Positions 24,608 to 32,126 of a DNA stretch of 33,564 nt are shown here, piece by piece. A program made the translations under genes and the position numbers. Below the pieces are notes generated by a model that saw nothing but the letters and a program-made list of their open reading frames with translations, had not been told where the DNA came from and ran no database searches. The stretch lies in the NCBI GenBank assembly GCA_002345025.1, contig DDUX01000047.1, positions 2,095 to 35,658 of the forward strand, given 5' to 3'. The stretch is from Candidatus Accumulibacter iunctus. Lineage in GTDB: Bacteria; Pseudomonadota; Gammaproteobacteria; Burkholderiales; Rhodocyclaceae. The first letter of the stretch is position 1. Each line of letters begins with the position of its first letter.

Positions 24608-24633
24608 CCCTTCTCCCTTGCGCGGGAGAAGGG
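24608..24633. repeat. REP-like 10-bp palindrome between htpG and greB
   Basis: CCCTTCTCCC (24608-24617) and GGGAGAAGGG (24624-24633) form a perfect stem around a 6-base loop, followed by CCGGGGATGAGGG. This wording resembles a short intergenic palindrome found in many proteobacterial genomes. It is not followed by a T-run in either direction. It may mark the end of greB mRNA. Confidence 0.6.
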
Positions 24634-24723
24634 CCGGGGATGAGGGCAACGGTCATGACTTTCATCATCAGGGGTGTCTCGACAGGCATGGCCGTTGGCG
24701 TGGCGTCGGCCGCGGCGCGCCGC

Positions 24724-25296
24724 TCAGGGCCCGGTTCCCGGATACTCGACGGCCAGCACCTCGACCTCGCGCCATCCCGCCGGGCTGTGAAAGCGCACCG
24801 TATCGCCGGCGCGAGACCTGAGCAAGGCGCGCGCCAGTGGCGACACCCAGGTGATGCGTCCGCGCGCCAGTTCGGTCTCGTCGACGCCGACGATCTGGTA
24901 GGTGCTCTCGGCTCCCTGCTCGTCGCAGATGGTGACGGTGGCGCCAAAGAACACCTGCTCGGTGTCCTCGCGCCGTGCCGGATCGACGACCTCCGCCAGG
25001 TCGAGGCGCCGGGTCAGGAAGCGTATGCGCCGGTCGATCTCGCGCAACCGCCGCTTGCCGTAGATATAGTCGGCGTTCTCCGAGCGATCGCCGTTGGCGG
25101 CTGCCCACTGGACGACGCTGACCACCTGCGGACGCTCGACGCGCAGCAACTGCTCGAGTTCCGCGCGCAGGCGCGCGTGCCCGGCGGGCGTGATGTAGTT
25201 GCGGGTACCCTGTGGCAGCCGCAGAGCGGAATCGAGGGCCTCGTCCTCGTCGTTGTCGTCGTCGCCTGCCGCTTCCCTGACGAAAGCCTTGTTCAT
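24724..25296 (-). CDS. greB: Transcription elongation factor GreB
   Basis: This encodes 190 residues. GreB binds RNA polymerase's secondary channel and stimulates cleavage of backtracked RNA. The Gre signature GDRSENADYIYGKRRLREID follows the coiled-coil arm; the 'ENADY.Y.K' wording is that of GreB rather than GreA. The C-terminal FKBP-like domain ends at SPAGWREVEVLAVEYP. Compared with typical GreB of about 160-170 residues, it has an N-terminal extension of about 25 residues with an acidic run (DDDNDEDEA). GGGGTGA lies upstream of the ATG. Confidence 0.95.
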   Translation of the reverse strand: MNKAFVREAAGDDDNDEDEALDSALRLPQGTRNYITPAGHARLRAELEQLLRVERPQVVSVVQWAAANGDRSENADYIYGKRRLREIDRRIRFLTRRLDLAEVVDPARREDTEQVFFGATVTICDEQGAESTYQIVGVDETELARGRITWVSPLARALLRSRAGDTVRFHSPAGWREVEVLAVEYPGTGP

Positions 25297-25444
25297 CGCC
25301 TGTCACCCCGGATGGTCATGGACCGTCGAGCCCCCTGATCACCAAAGCCTCGGCCGCTTCCCCGGCCGCCGACGCGCCGCGCACGGCAACCCGTGTCCGC
25401 TGCCGCCCGCCAACCCGGCGCTCGGGCCGCGCTGGCGCCGGCAG

Positions 25445-25480
25445 CAAAAAAGAAACGGCGCAGGCCCTGCAACCTGCGCC
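25445..25480 (-). terminator. Rho-independent terminator of the 106-residue gene
   Basis: On the minus strand GGCGCAGG (25480-25473) pairs with CCTGCGCC (25464-25457) around an 8-base loop and is followed by GTTTCTTTTTTG. It begins 22 bases after the stop at 25503 and is the clearest intrinsic terminator in the window. Confidence 0.88.
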
Positions 25481-25502
25481 GCGCCGCGAACCCGCGGACC
25501 GA

Positions 25503-25823
25503 TCAGTAGCCGATGTTGAACGCCTCGACATCGATGCGGACGGTGTCGCGACCGAGCGCCAGCGCCGTGTAGCGGGCGAAGCGGGTCGCCCAGTCCCGCC
25601 CCTCGCTGAAACGCTGTTCGCCGCCATAGCGTGCGACGTTGAGGATCTTGTCGATGATCAACACCTTGCCCATCGGATTGCTGGGTTCGCATTCGAGATC
25701 GGCGAACTCCTTGTCAAACCAGCGGCGCGCTTCTTCGGGAGAGCCGGCAGCAAGCTCGGTGCGGGAGAACTTGTACTCGTACTCTCGCTCCCGCCCAAAC
25801 GAAACGATAATGTGATAGACCAT
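25503..25823 (-). CDS. Unknown small cytoplasmic protein (106 residues)
   Basis: I do not recognise this protein. It starts MVYHIIVSFGREREYEYKF, has no signal peptide or membrane helix, and is a mix of strands and helices rich in aromatic and charged residues. GGAAGGAGG directly upstream is an excellent ribosome-binding site. A good terminator follows, so it is a single-gene unit with high translation potential. A possible promoter upstream is TAGAAT at 25871-25866 with a TTGCGG 19 bases before it. The gene is divergent from azlC. The strand-rich start and the two regularly spaced helices might form a ferredoxin-like fold, but that is a guess. Confidence 0.85.
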   Translation of the reverse strand: MVYHIIVSFGREREYEYKFSRTELAAGSPEEARRWFDKEFADLECEPSNPMGKVLIIDKILNVARYGGEQRFSEGRDWATRFARYTALALGRDTVRIDVEAFNIGY

Positions 25824-25887
25824 CTGCCTCCTTCCGGCTCTCGCAAGGTTACAATTTCATCCTCTATTCTATTCGCAAAAATGCCCC

Positions 25888-26586
25888 GTGCCGCAAGTCC
25901 CAAGCGAGCGCGCAGAGTTTATTGACGGCCTGCGTGCATTCGTCCCGATGAGCATGAGCATTCTCCCCTTCGGGCTGGTGTGCGGCGCCGCTGCCAGCAA
26001 CGCGGGGCTGACGACCGGGCAGGCGCTGGCGATGAGCTGGGTGATCTTCGCCGGCTCGGCACAGATCGCCAGCACCCAGCTCTTCGCCGGCGGCGCGCCG
26101 CTGCTCGTCATTCTCGCCACGGCAACGGTCATCAACCTGCGTTTCCTGATGTACGGCGCCTCGTTGGCGCAGGGCTTCGGCGGCCTCGATCGCCGCTGGC
26201 AGGCAGCGATTGCCTACCTGCTGACCGATCAGGCCTACGCCCTGACGATCATCCGCCGTAGCGGCAGCCAGCGGCCGGCGCATCTGCACTGGTTCTACCT
26301 CGGGCTGGCCGGGGCCACCTGGGTCTGCTGGCAACTGGCGACGATCGCCGGCGTCCTGCTCGGCAACCTCGTGCCGCCGAGCTGGTCGCTCGACTTCATC
26401 GTGCCGCTGACCTTCATCGCCATGCTCGTGCCGCTGCTCGGCGATCGCCCGATGGTACTCGCCGCCGCCACCGGCGGTGGTGCCGCGGTGCTTCTGCTGC
26501 TGCCGCTGCAGCTCAACCTCATCGCCGCGGCACTGCTCGGTGTCGCTGCCGGCATGGTCGCCGAGAAGTTCGGAGGCGGCCGCTGA
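25888..26586 (+). CDS. azlC: AzlC family branched-chain amino acid exporter, large subunit
   Basis: The product is 232 residues, starting at GTG. There are about seven to eight membrane helices, and the family-typical opening segment (MSILPFGLVCGAAASNAGLT) lies near residues 23-42. AzlC works with the small AzlD subunit to export branched-chain amino acids or analogues. No strong ribosome-binding site precedes the GTG, and a TATTCT element at 25865-25870 would give a very short leader. A later ATG at 25948 would remove the first 20 residues. Its stop overlaps the likely CTG start of azlD. Confidence 0.9.
   Translation: MPQVPSERAEFIDGLRAFVPMSMSILPFGLVCGAAASNAGLTTGQALAMSWVIFAGSAQIASTQLFAGGAPLLVILATATVINLRFLMYGASLAQGFGGLDRRWQAAIAYLLTDQAYALTIIRRSGSQRPAHLHWFYLGLAGATWVCWQLATIAGVLLGNLVPPSWSLDFIVPLTFIAMLVPLLGDRPMVLAAATGGGAAVLLLLPLQLNLIAAALLGVAAGMVAEKFGGGR
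26572..26585 (+). promoter_or_regulatory. Ribosome-binding site pointing to a CTG start
   Basis: GGAGG (26572-26576) lies six bases before CTG (26583-26585), which overlaps the azlC stop as CTGA. No ATG, GTG or TTG in the azlD frame is this close to a comparable site. Confidence 0.55.
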
Positions 26587-26933
26587 ACGCAAGCGCTTTC
26601 GCCCCCGGCAGTGAGCTTTTCATCTGGTCGATGATCATCGGCATCGGCGTCATCACCTTCCTCCTGCGCTTCGCACCGCTCGCCCTGCTCGCGCGGCTGC
26701 AACTCGCCGGCTGGCTGCAGCAGGCGCTGCGCTTCGTTCCGGCGGCGGTGATGGCGGCGATCATCGCGCCGCCGTTGTTTTTTGCCGTTGGCGCGCCTAA
26801 CATTGTCCCCGACCTGCCGCGCATGGCGGCCGCCGCACTGGCGGCGCTGATTGCCTGGCGGACGCGCAGCACCCTGTTAACGGTCGTTCTCGGCATGCTC
26901 GCCCTCTGGGCGCTGCAGGCCCTGCTCGGCTAG
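26583..26933 (+). CDS. azlD: AzlD family small subunit, probable CTG start
   Basis: This encodes 116 residues if translation begins at CTG 26583, or 100 from the ATG at 26631. The added residues include ELFIWSMIIG, and AzlD proteins normally begin with a similar 'ELFIW' stretch in the first helix. The ATG would cut that helix. There are four membrane helices, and the segment FLLRFAPLALL after the first is typical. It pairs with AzlC in branched-chain amino acid export. The CTG overlaps the azlC stop and is preceded by GGAGG. Confidence 0.85.
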   Translation: MNASAFAPGSELFIWSMIIGIGVITFLLRFAPLALLARLQLAGWLQQALRFVPAAVMAAIIAPPLFFAVGAPNIVPDLPRMAAAALAALIAWRTRSTLLTVVLGMLALWALQALLG

Positions 26934-26965
26934 CCGCAAAAACCACCCGAGGGATATCGCCAACC

Positions 26966-27175
26966 ATGCTGACCGAAGAACAGATCGCCGAAACCCGCGC
27001 CAGCCTGCGCGAACTCCAGGTCGAGCACCACGATCTCGACCTGGTCATCGACCACCTGATGCTCAACCCGCCAGCGGACGACCTGCTGATCCGCCGGCTC
27101 AAGAAACGCAAGCTGCTGCTCAAGGACCGCATCGTCGCGCTCGAGCACCTGCTGCAGCCGGACGTCCTCGCCTGA
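26966..27175 (+). CDS. YdcH/DUF465 family protein
   Basis: This encodes 69 residues, entirely helical. The shape, a helical hairpin ending in RRLKKRKLLLKDRIVALEHLL, is that of the DUF465 (YdcH) family, whose members carry the pattern LKKxKLxLKDxI. The function of the family is not established. It follows azlD by about 30 bases on the same strand, with GAGGG upstream of the ATG. Confidence 0.9.
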   Translation: MLTEEQIAETRASLRELQVEHHDLDLVIDHLMLNPPADDLLIRRLKKRKLLLKDRIVALEHLLQPDVLA

Positions 27176-27209
27176 CGCGGCAGCGACCGCGACCGCCCGC
27201 ACTCACGAC

Positions 27210-28079
27210 ATGGAGCTCGACGTCGCCGGCTACCGCTGTCACCTCGCGACGGCAGGCCGGCCGTGGCGGCCGACCGACCCGCTGTCGCCGCCGCTCCTTC
27301 TGATCCACGGCGCCGCCAACGACGGCGATGCCTGGCAGCAGGTGGCAGCCGGCCTCGCCGCTGCCGGCTGCTGCGTCCTCGCCCCCGATCTGCCGGGTCA
27401 CGGCCTCTCGGGCGGCCCGCCGCTGCCGAGCATCGAGGCGCTCGCCGACTGGCTGCCGGCACTGCTCGATGCCGCCGGCGTCGACCGCGCCGTCCTCGTC
27501 GGCCACTCGATGGGGTCACTCGTCGCACTCGAAGGTGCCGCCCGCCATCCGCAGCGTTGCAGCGGGCTCGCGCTGCTCGGCACCTCGGCGCCGATGCCGG
27601 TCGCCGAAGCCCTGCTCGGCCGCGCTGCCCGCGCGCCCGACAGCGTCTACCGGATGATGACCGAGTATTCGCTGACGCCACGCTTCCTGCTGGCCGGCGG
27701 CGGCGGCCACGGCATCTGGGGACCCGGGGTGAACCTGGCCATCATGCGCCGCAGCCCGCGCGGCGTCCTCGCCATCGACCTCGCCAACTGCAACGACTAT
27801 CTGCACGGCCTCGCAGCGGCGGCCCGCGTGAACTGTCCGACGCTGCTGCTGGCCGCCCGCCGCGACCGCATGACGCCGCGCCGCAACCTGCCGCCGCTGC
27901 AGGCCGCGCTGCGCCAGGCGCACTACGTCGAGATTGCCGATTGCGGGCACGCGATGATGAACGAGAAGCCGCAGGCGGTCGTCGCCGAGTTGCTGCGCTT
28001 CCTGCCGCGGGTCGCCGCCGCCGCGACTACTGCGCCACCGGCTGCGAACGCGCCAGGACGATCACCGCAGCAAGGATGA
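27210..28079 (+). CDS. Alpha/beta hydrolase
   Basis: This encodes 289 residues. The oxyanion region is LLLIHGAANDGDAWQ (about 29-43). The nucleophile elbow is GHSMGS with S100. The acid lies in RRDRMTP near residue 220, and the His in DCGHAMMNEKP near 247. The cap region between strands 6 and 7 is glycine-rich. The substrate is unknown; such enzymes include esterases and C-C hydrolases. A 20-residue Ala/Pro tail overlaps the end of the convergent EamA gene by 53 bases, and the tail may be a read-on of a shorter ancestor. No good ribosome-binding site is seen, so it may be translated after the DUF465 gene. Confidence 0.88.
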   Translation: MELDVAGYRCHLATAGRPWRPTDPLSPPLLLIHGAANDGDAWQQVAAGLAAAGCCVLAPDLPGHGLSGGPPLPSIEALADWLPALLDAAGVDRAVLVGHSMGSLVALEGAARHPQRCSGLALLGTSAPMPVAEALLGRAARAPDSVYRMMTEYSLTPRFLLAGGGGHGIWGPGVNLAIMRRSPRGVLAIDLANCNDYLHGLAAAARVNCPTLLLAARRDRMTPRRNLPPLQAALRQAHYVEIADCGHAMMNEKPQAVVAELLRFLPRVAAAATTAPPAANAPGRSPQQG

Positions 28080-28938
28080 TCGCACCGCCGGCGAGCTGCC
28101 AGCCGCCAATCTGCTCACCGAGGAAGACCGCAGCCAGGACGACGGTGACCAGCGGTTCGAGCGTCGACAGCGTCGCCGCGTCGGCGGCACCGAGACGTTC
28201 CATGCCGGCAAAGAAGGTGATCATCGCGACCACCGTCGACAACAGGGCGATGCCGCCAACCGCCGCCCAGGCAACCGGCGAAGCCGGAAAGGCGGGGCCC
28301 TGCCAGCAGACCATCAGGCCGAAGACAGCCGCCGCGGCAAGCATGATCACCGTCGCCGAAGGCATTGCTCCGGCCAGCGGCGTCACCCGCTCGCCGACCA
28401 GGATGTAGATCGAGTAGATCAACGCCGCGGCGACGCCGAGGACGATGCCGAGCGGGCTGCCGGCGAGGCTGCCGCCGATCGCCAGCCCGGTCCCGAGCAA
28501 TGCCGCCGCCACCGCCAGCAGGCGCAGCAGCGACAGCCGGCGGCGGGCGAGAAGAGCAGCGAGGACGGTGACGATCGCCGGATAGAGGTAGAGCAGCAAG
28601 GCCGTCAACCCGGCCGTCGCGTGCTGCAGCGCAGCAAAATAGCAGAACGACTGCCCGACGTAGCCGACGCTGCCCATCGCGACCAGCAGCAGCAGGGTGC
28701 GTCCGCGCGGCCAGCGCATGCCACGCAGGTGCATCAGCACAGCCATCAGCACACCGGCGAGCGCGAAGCGCAGGAACAGCATGCTCGGCAGATCGACGCC
28801 CTCGGCGTAGGCGAGCTTGCCGAGAATCGGCATCGCACCGAAGCCGGCCGCCGAGGCGACGATGCAGGCGCAGCCGACGAGGCGCCTGCGGGCGGCCGGA
28901 TCAGCCATCACCAGGGCGCCCGCTGCCAGGCGTGGCAA
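28027..28938 (-). CDS. EamA/DMT-family transporter
   Basis: This encodes up to 303 residues with ten hydrophobic helices in two EamA repeats (about 20-155 and 165-300). The family exports metabolites such as amino acids or nucleosides. The long start is TTG at 28938, with GAGGG about six bases upstream, overlapping the stop region of the potassium channel gene. An ATG at 28908 (MADPAARRR) would give 293 residues but has a weak site. The substrate cannot be told. The gene lies after the channel gene, ten bases on, and its 3' end overlaps the convergent hydrolase gene. Confidence 0.9.
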   Translation of the reverse strand: MPRLAAGALVMADPAARRRLVGCACIVASAAGFGAMPILGKLAYAEGVDLPSMLFLRFALAGVLMAVLMHLRGMRWPRGRTLLLLVAMGSVGYVGQSFCYFAALQHATAGLTALLLYLYPAIVTVLAALLARRRLSLLRLLAVAAALLGTGLAIGGSLAGSPLGIVLGVAAALIYSIYILVGERVTPLAGAMPSATVIMLAAAAVFGLMVCWQGPAFPASPVAWAAVGGIALLSTVVAMITFFAGMERLGAADAATLSTLEPLVTVVLAAVFLGEQIGGWQLAGGAIILAAVIVLARSQPVAQ

Positions 28939-28947
28939 GCGCCGCCC

Positions 28948-30669
28948 TCAGCCACCGCCGCTGTCCGCCGCCGGCTGGCGCGCGAGCCCCAGCGCCTGCC
29001 ACAGCCAGCCCGAAGCATCGCGGCCGGTGAGCACGTAGTCGAGCACGTTGCGGTTGTCGAGGGCGAGGTTCTGCGCCAGCTTGGCGGCACGCGTACCGGC
29101 AAACAGGAGATCGTCGCCCGGCTGCAGCAGCAGCTCGTCGGCCGGCAGCTCGTGATCGCGCCCGTCGCGAACGAGCAGCAGCGGCAGCAGCGGCAGCGCT
29201 TCCTGGTACGCGGCCGGATCGCGGCGCAGGATGCCGAGCCGGATCGCTCCCTCCTCGATCATCAGCAGGCGGTGCGCCGCCGGCGCCTCGGCGGCGTTCA
29301 GGCGGACGCCCCAGAGCAGCGGCACGCGGCCGCCGCAGAGCTGTTCGAGCTGTCCGCCGACGACCGCCGCGCGCTCCTCCGGCCAGGCCCGAACGAGGCG
29401 CAGAAAGCGGCTCAGCAGCGGCGAAGTGATCAGCGCGAGACACTCGCGGGCAACGATGCGCGAAGGAACCATCGTGAAATCGGCATCGTAGGCGTCGAAC
29501 AGCACCTGATTCGCAACCCGGTTCTGGCGCACGACGACGAACAGATCCGGGTTGAGTTCCTTCGCCGTGATGGCGATTGAAAGGTTGTTGGTGTCGTTGT
29601 CGCCGGCGGCGACGATGCCCACCGCGCTCTCGATTCCCGCCGCGCGCAACGGCTCCGCCTCGGTACCGAGGCCGACGACGTGCCGGATGTCGATCGGCAG
29701 CTCGGCTTCGGGCGAGATGACCGTCAGGCTCACTCCCTGTCGCTCGAGGTTGCGCACCACCGCCTGCCCGAAGCGGCCGTAGCCGCAGACCACCCAGTCA
29801 CCGGCCGGCGGATCGTGCCGCGCCGGCAGTTCCTGCCCGGCCAGACCGGTCAGGATGTCGACCAGGCGGTACCAGTTCGGCGAATGGATCGCTTCTGCCA
29901 GATGGTCGGCGAACTTCTCGAAGTGATTGACGACGTAGTGTGTGCCGAAGGACATCATGTTGCGCTCGACCGACGGACTGGCAACGCGGGCAACGACCAT
30001 CAGCCGCGGGTTGATGAGCCGGCTGGCGATCGCCACCGCCAGGTTGACACCGTCGTCGTCGGTCATCGCCAGCACGCCGCGACAACTGCGGTGCTGCAGG
30101 CCGGCGAGCAGCAGGTTCTGCGGCTGCGCCGCGTCGGCGCCGAGGACGAGAATGTCGGCGGCGAAGTCCTCGAGTTCGAGTTCCTGGATGCGCGCCTCGC
30201 TGCGCTCGATGGCGACGACGCGAACGCCGTCGCGGTCGAGCGCGCGCGCGATCAGCAGGCCGGTCTCGCCACAGCCGCAAAGAATGTAGAACGGCTCGCC
30301 GAGATGCCGCACGCGGCGCACGAAACGCCCGCTCAGGAGGACCTGTTGGAATCCCCGGTCCTGCACCAGCGTCAGCAGGCTGATGATCGAGTACGACCAG
30401 CCGATCACCGAGAGGAAGATGACGGCCGTCACCCACATCCGCTGCGCCTCGGAAAAGGCTCCCGGCAGTTCGCCGAAACCGATCGTGCTCGCCGTGTAGC
30501 TGACGAAGTAGAAGGCGTGGAAGAAACTCATCGGCGGAGCCGGCCGGCCTTCGGCATCGACTCCGGGAATCAGCGTCAGACCAAGCGTCGACACCGCGTA
30601 GATGACGATCAGCACGATCAGCGGCGCGCGCATCCGCCGCAGGGCGAGGAAGAAGACGCTGGCGTTCAT
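28948..30669 (-). CDS. Two-helix potassium channel with tandem RCK/TrkA domains
   Basis: This encodes 573 residues. Two membrane helices (about 14-35 and 78-101) flank a pore loop with the selectivity filter TIGFGE (62-67), the GFG variant of GYG. Two Rossmann-type RCK (TrkA-N) domains follow: YILCGCGETG near 128 and DWVVCGYGRFGQ near 291. The C-terminal 150 residues hold two TrkA-C-like parts (RLGILRRDP, LQPGDDLLFAG). Fusing both RCK domains to the pore resembles MthK/GsuK-type channels gated by ligands or nucleotides. The gene follows the DUF6394-like membrane protein gene by 21 bases and precedes the transporter gene. Confidence 0.93.
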   Translation of the reverse strand: MNASVFFLALRRMRAPLIVLIVIYAVSTLGLTLIPGVDAEGRPAPPMSFFHAFYFVSYTASTIGFGELPGAFSEAQRMWVTAVIFLSVIGWSYSIISLLTLVQDRGFQQVLLSGRFVRRVRHLGEPFYILCGCGETGLLIARALDRDGVRVVAIERSEARIQELELEDFAADILVLGADAAQPQNLLLAGLQHRSCRGVLAMTDDDGVNLAVAIASRLINPRLMVVARVASPSVERNMMSFGTHYVVNHFEKFADHLAEAIHSPNWYRLVDILTGLAGQELPARHDPPAGDWVVCGYGRFGQAVVRNLERQGVSLTVISPEAELPIDIRHVVGLGTEAEPLRAAGIESAVGIVAAGDNDTNNLSIAITAKELNPDLFVVVRQNRVANQVLFDAYDADFTMVPSRIVARECLALITSPLLSRFLRLVRAWPEERAAVVGGQLEQLCGGRVPLLWGVRLNAAEAPAAHRLLMIEEGAIRLGILRRDPAAYQEALPLLPLLLVRDGRDHELPADELLLQPGDDLLFAGTRAAKLAQNLALDNRNVLDYVLTGRDASGWLWQALGLARQPAADSGGG

Positions 30670-30690
30670 CGGTTCTGCGTCGCGCGAGCG

Positions 30691-31074
30691 TCAGCGCCGC
30701 AGCATCACCGTTTCGACGATCAGCAGGATGACCGAGACGACGTTGGCGAACAGCGCGCCGCCGCTCAACGAGACGACGCTGGTGGTGACGTCGGCCGACA
30801 TCCCCTCGCCGGTGACATGCACGGCGATCGCCCAGACGACGGCCGCCGCCACCAGTTGCAGGTCGGCCACCAGGCTGGTCGACAGGTGCACCGCGCCGAT
30901 CTGCGTACGGTCACCGAACTTCAGCACCGTCGCGATCAGGTTGACGACGATTGCCGCGAACAGCTCGTAGATGTGGTGATGCCGGGGCTCGTCGATGTCG
31001 CCGATGAAGAAGCCGAAGTTCAGCGTCGCCGCCAGCACGATGAAGAAACCGAAGACCACCTTCTCGAGGTTCAT
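30691..31074 (-). CDS. DUF6394-like membrane protein
   Basis: This encodes 127 residues from the ATG at 31072-31074, with AAAGGCG upstream. Three membrane helices are clear: about 5-23, 36-52 and 65-87; a fourth near 100-120 ends before the stop. The segment IYELFAAIVVNLIATVLKFG resembles, from memory, the uncharacterised DUF6394 family. It sits 21 bases before a potassium channel gene and is probably co-transcribed with it, which suggests an auxiliary role in ion transport; this is inferred from position. The longer open frame upstream to 31494 is not coding. Confidence 0.8.
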   Translation of the reverse strand: MNLEKVVFGFFIVLAATLNFGFFIGDIDEPRHHHIYELFAAIVVNLIATVLKFGDRTQIGAVHLSTSLVADLQLVAAAVVWAIAVHVTGEGMSADVTTSVVSLSGGALFANVVSVILLIVETVMLRR

Positions 31075-31307
31075 GAAGCGCCTTTCGCTGTCGCGGGAAG
31101 CCACTGCGCCTACCACAGCGGCATGAGGACGAAGGATACTCCCCCGGACGGCTCCTGAAAACAGCCGCCGTGGGCAAGGCCGCCGCGAAAAGCGCCCTGC
31201 CCACCGCAAAGCGGCAAGAGCGTGACCACCAGGGCGATGGAAGACGACGGCTCCTGCTGACCAAGGCGCTGCCCCTGCGCTGCCAACCCAGCCGACCGAG
31301 CGCCTAC

Positions 31308-31337
31308 GATCGATCGCCCGGGTGAAAGCGATCGATC
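31308..31337. repeat. Perfect 10-bp inverted repeat in a gene-free stretch
   Basis: GATCGATCGC (31308-31317) and GCGATCGATC (31328-31337) are perfect mirror arms around a 10-base spacer. It lies in the 440-base stretch 31075-31514, in which I see no gene, RNA or clear promoter. The site could be an operator for the following small gene or an RNA hairpin. Confidence 0.5.
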
Positions 31338-31514
31338 CCCGTGCGGCGTCCCCGGCGGCAGCGCGGCAGGCTGCTGCGTTCTGGCCGCTGAACACAGGTC
31401 CGCGCGCGCTGGCGACGGTGCCGTCAGCGGCGTGCCCAGTCGCGATGATATGCGGCAAAATGGCGCTGGCCAAGCTCTGTTCTACGAACGTCATTGGGAC
31501 AAGAAAGGGGAATC

Positions 31515-31742
31515 ATGCGCACCGTCGGCCATCGCCAGGGGCATCCGATCAGCTTCTCGGCTTCCGCAGTCCTGTTGGCTGAGGGTGCTCGCTTGAACGA
31601 CGAGATTCATCGCCTGCCCACCGGCAACGCGACCTTCATTCCGAAAGGCATCTTCCGCTTCAAGACGAATGAAGACGCCAATCGCCACCAAGTGGATTGC
31701 CTGGTCGAAGCCATGACCCAAGCGGCCCTGGCGCGTCGCTGA
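31515..31742 (+). CDS. Small protein coupled to a nucleotidyltransferase
   Basis: This encodes 75 residues from the ATG at 31515, with AGGGGA upstream. An in-frame TTG at 31494 is less likely. The sequence is soluble and mixed, with a 'PTGNATFIPKGIFRFKTNEDAN' segment and a basic C-terminus. Similar small genes precede nucleotidyltransferase genes in other betaproteobacteria in my recollection, which suggests a two-gene accessory or toxin-antitoxin-like unit. I do not recognise a domain. Its stop and the next start share one base (TGATG), so the pair is coupled. Confidence 0.65.
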   Translation: MRTVGHRQGHPISFSASAVLLAEGARLNDEIHRLPTGNATFIPKGIFRFKTNEDANRHQVDCLVEAMTQAALARR

Positions 31743-32026
31743 TGCAGCAGTACAGCCGACCAGCCACGCTGGCAGACCTCAAGGCCCTGGTTTCGTCACT
31801 GAATCGGCACGAGGCCGAGTACCTGCGGATCGGCGGCTACGCCCTGTTTGCGCATGGCTACCACCGCGCGACCACGGACGTTGACCTCCTGGTGCCCGCG
31901 ACCCGGAAAGCCGGGGAACGCATCAAGGCAGCCCTGATGGCGATGATCAGCGGCTCTCCGGGTAAGCCGCTGCTCCCCGGCAGGGCGATGCCGGCCAGTC
32001 TGAAGAACAGGAAGAAGCCGACCTGA
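31742..32026 (+). pseudogene. Truncated nucleotidyltransferase
   Basis: The frame gives 94 residues. The first 66 hold the nucleotidyltransferase start: IGGYALFAHGYHR (30-42) and TDVDLLVPATRK (45-56), with the GG and DxD metal-binding pattern. After residue 66 the similarity stops and a short unrelated tail follows. Another frame to 32074 (ending GDRRIIAAHRLALP) might be the original C-terminus, so a deletion or frameshift is likely. Related full-length proteins are about 150-200 residues and act as AbiEii/MNT-type accessory proteins. Confidence 0.6.
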
Positions 32027-32126
32027 AAGCAGGGGATCGTCGGATCATCGCGGCGCATCGGCTGGCGTTGCCCTGAACGACCAAGTAGCGACCATCTGGC
32101 GCCGCGTGCAGCCGCCGATCGCCGAC

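Noticed and set aside
28621..31158. Two long plus-strand frames (319 and 492 residues)
   Set aside because: They are antisense to the transporter and channel genes, whose motifs are complete on the minus strand.
31075..31514. Possible small RNA or gene in the 440-base gap
   Set aside because: Frames there are short and lack ribosome-binding sites; only the inverted repeat stands out, without a T-run or clear promoter.
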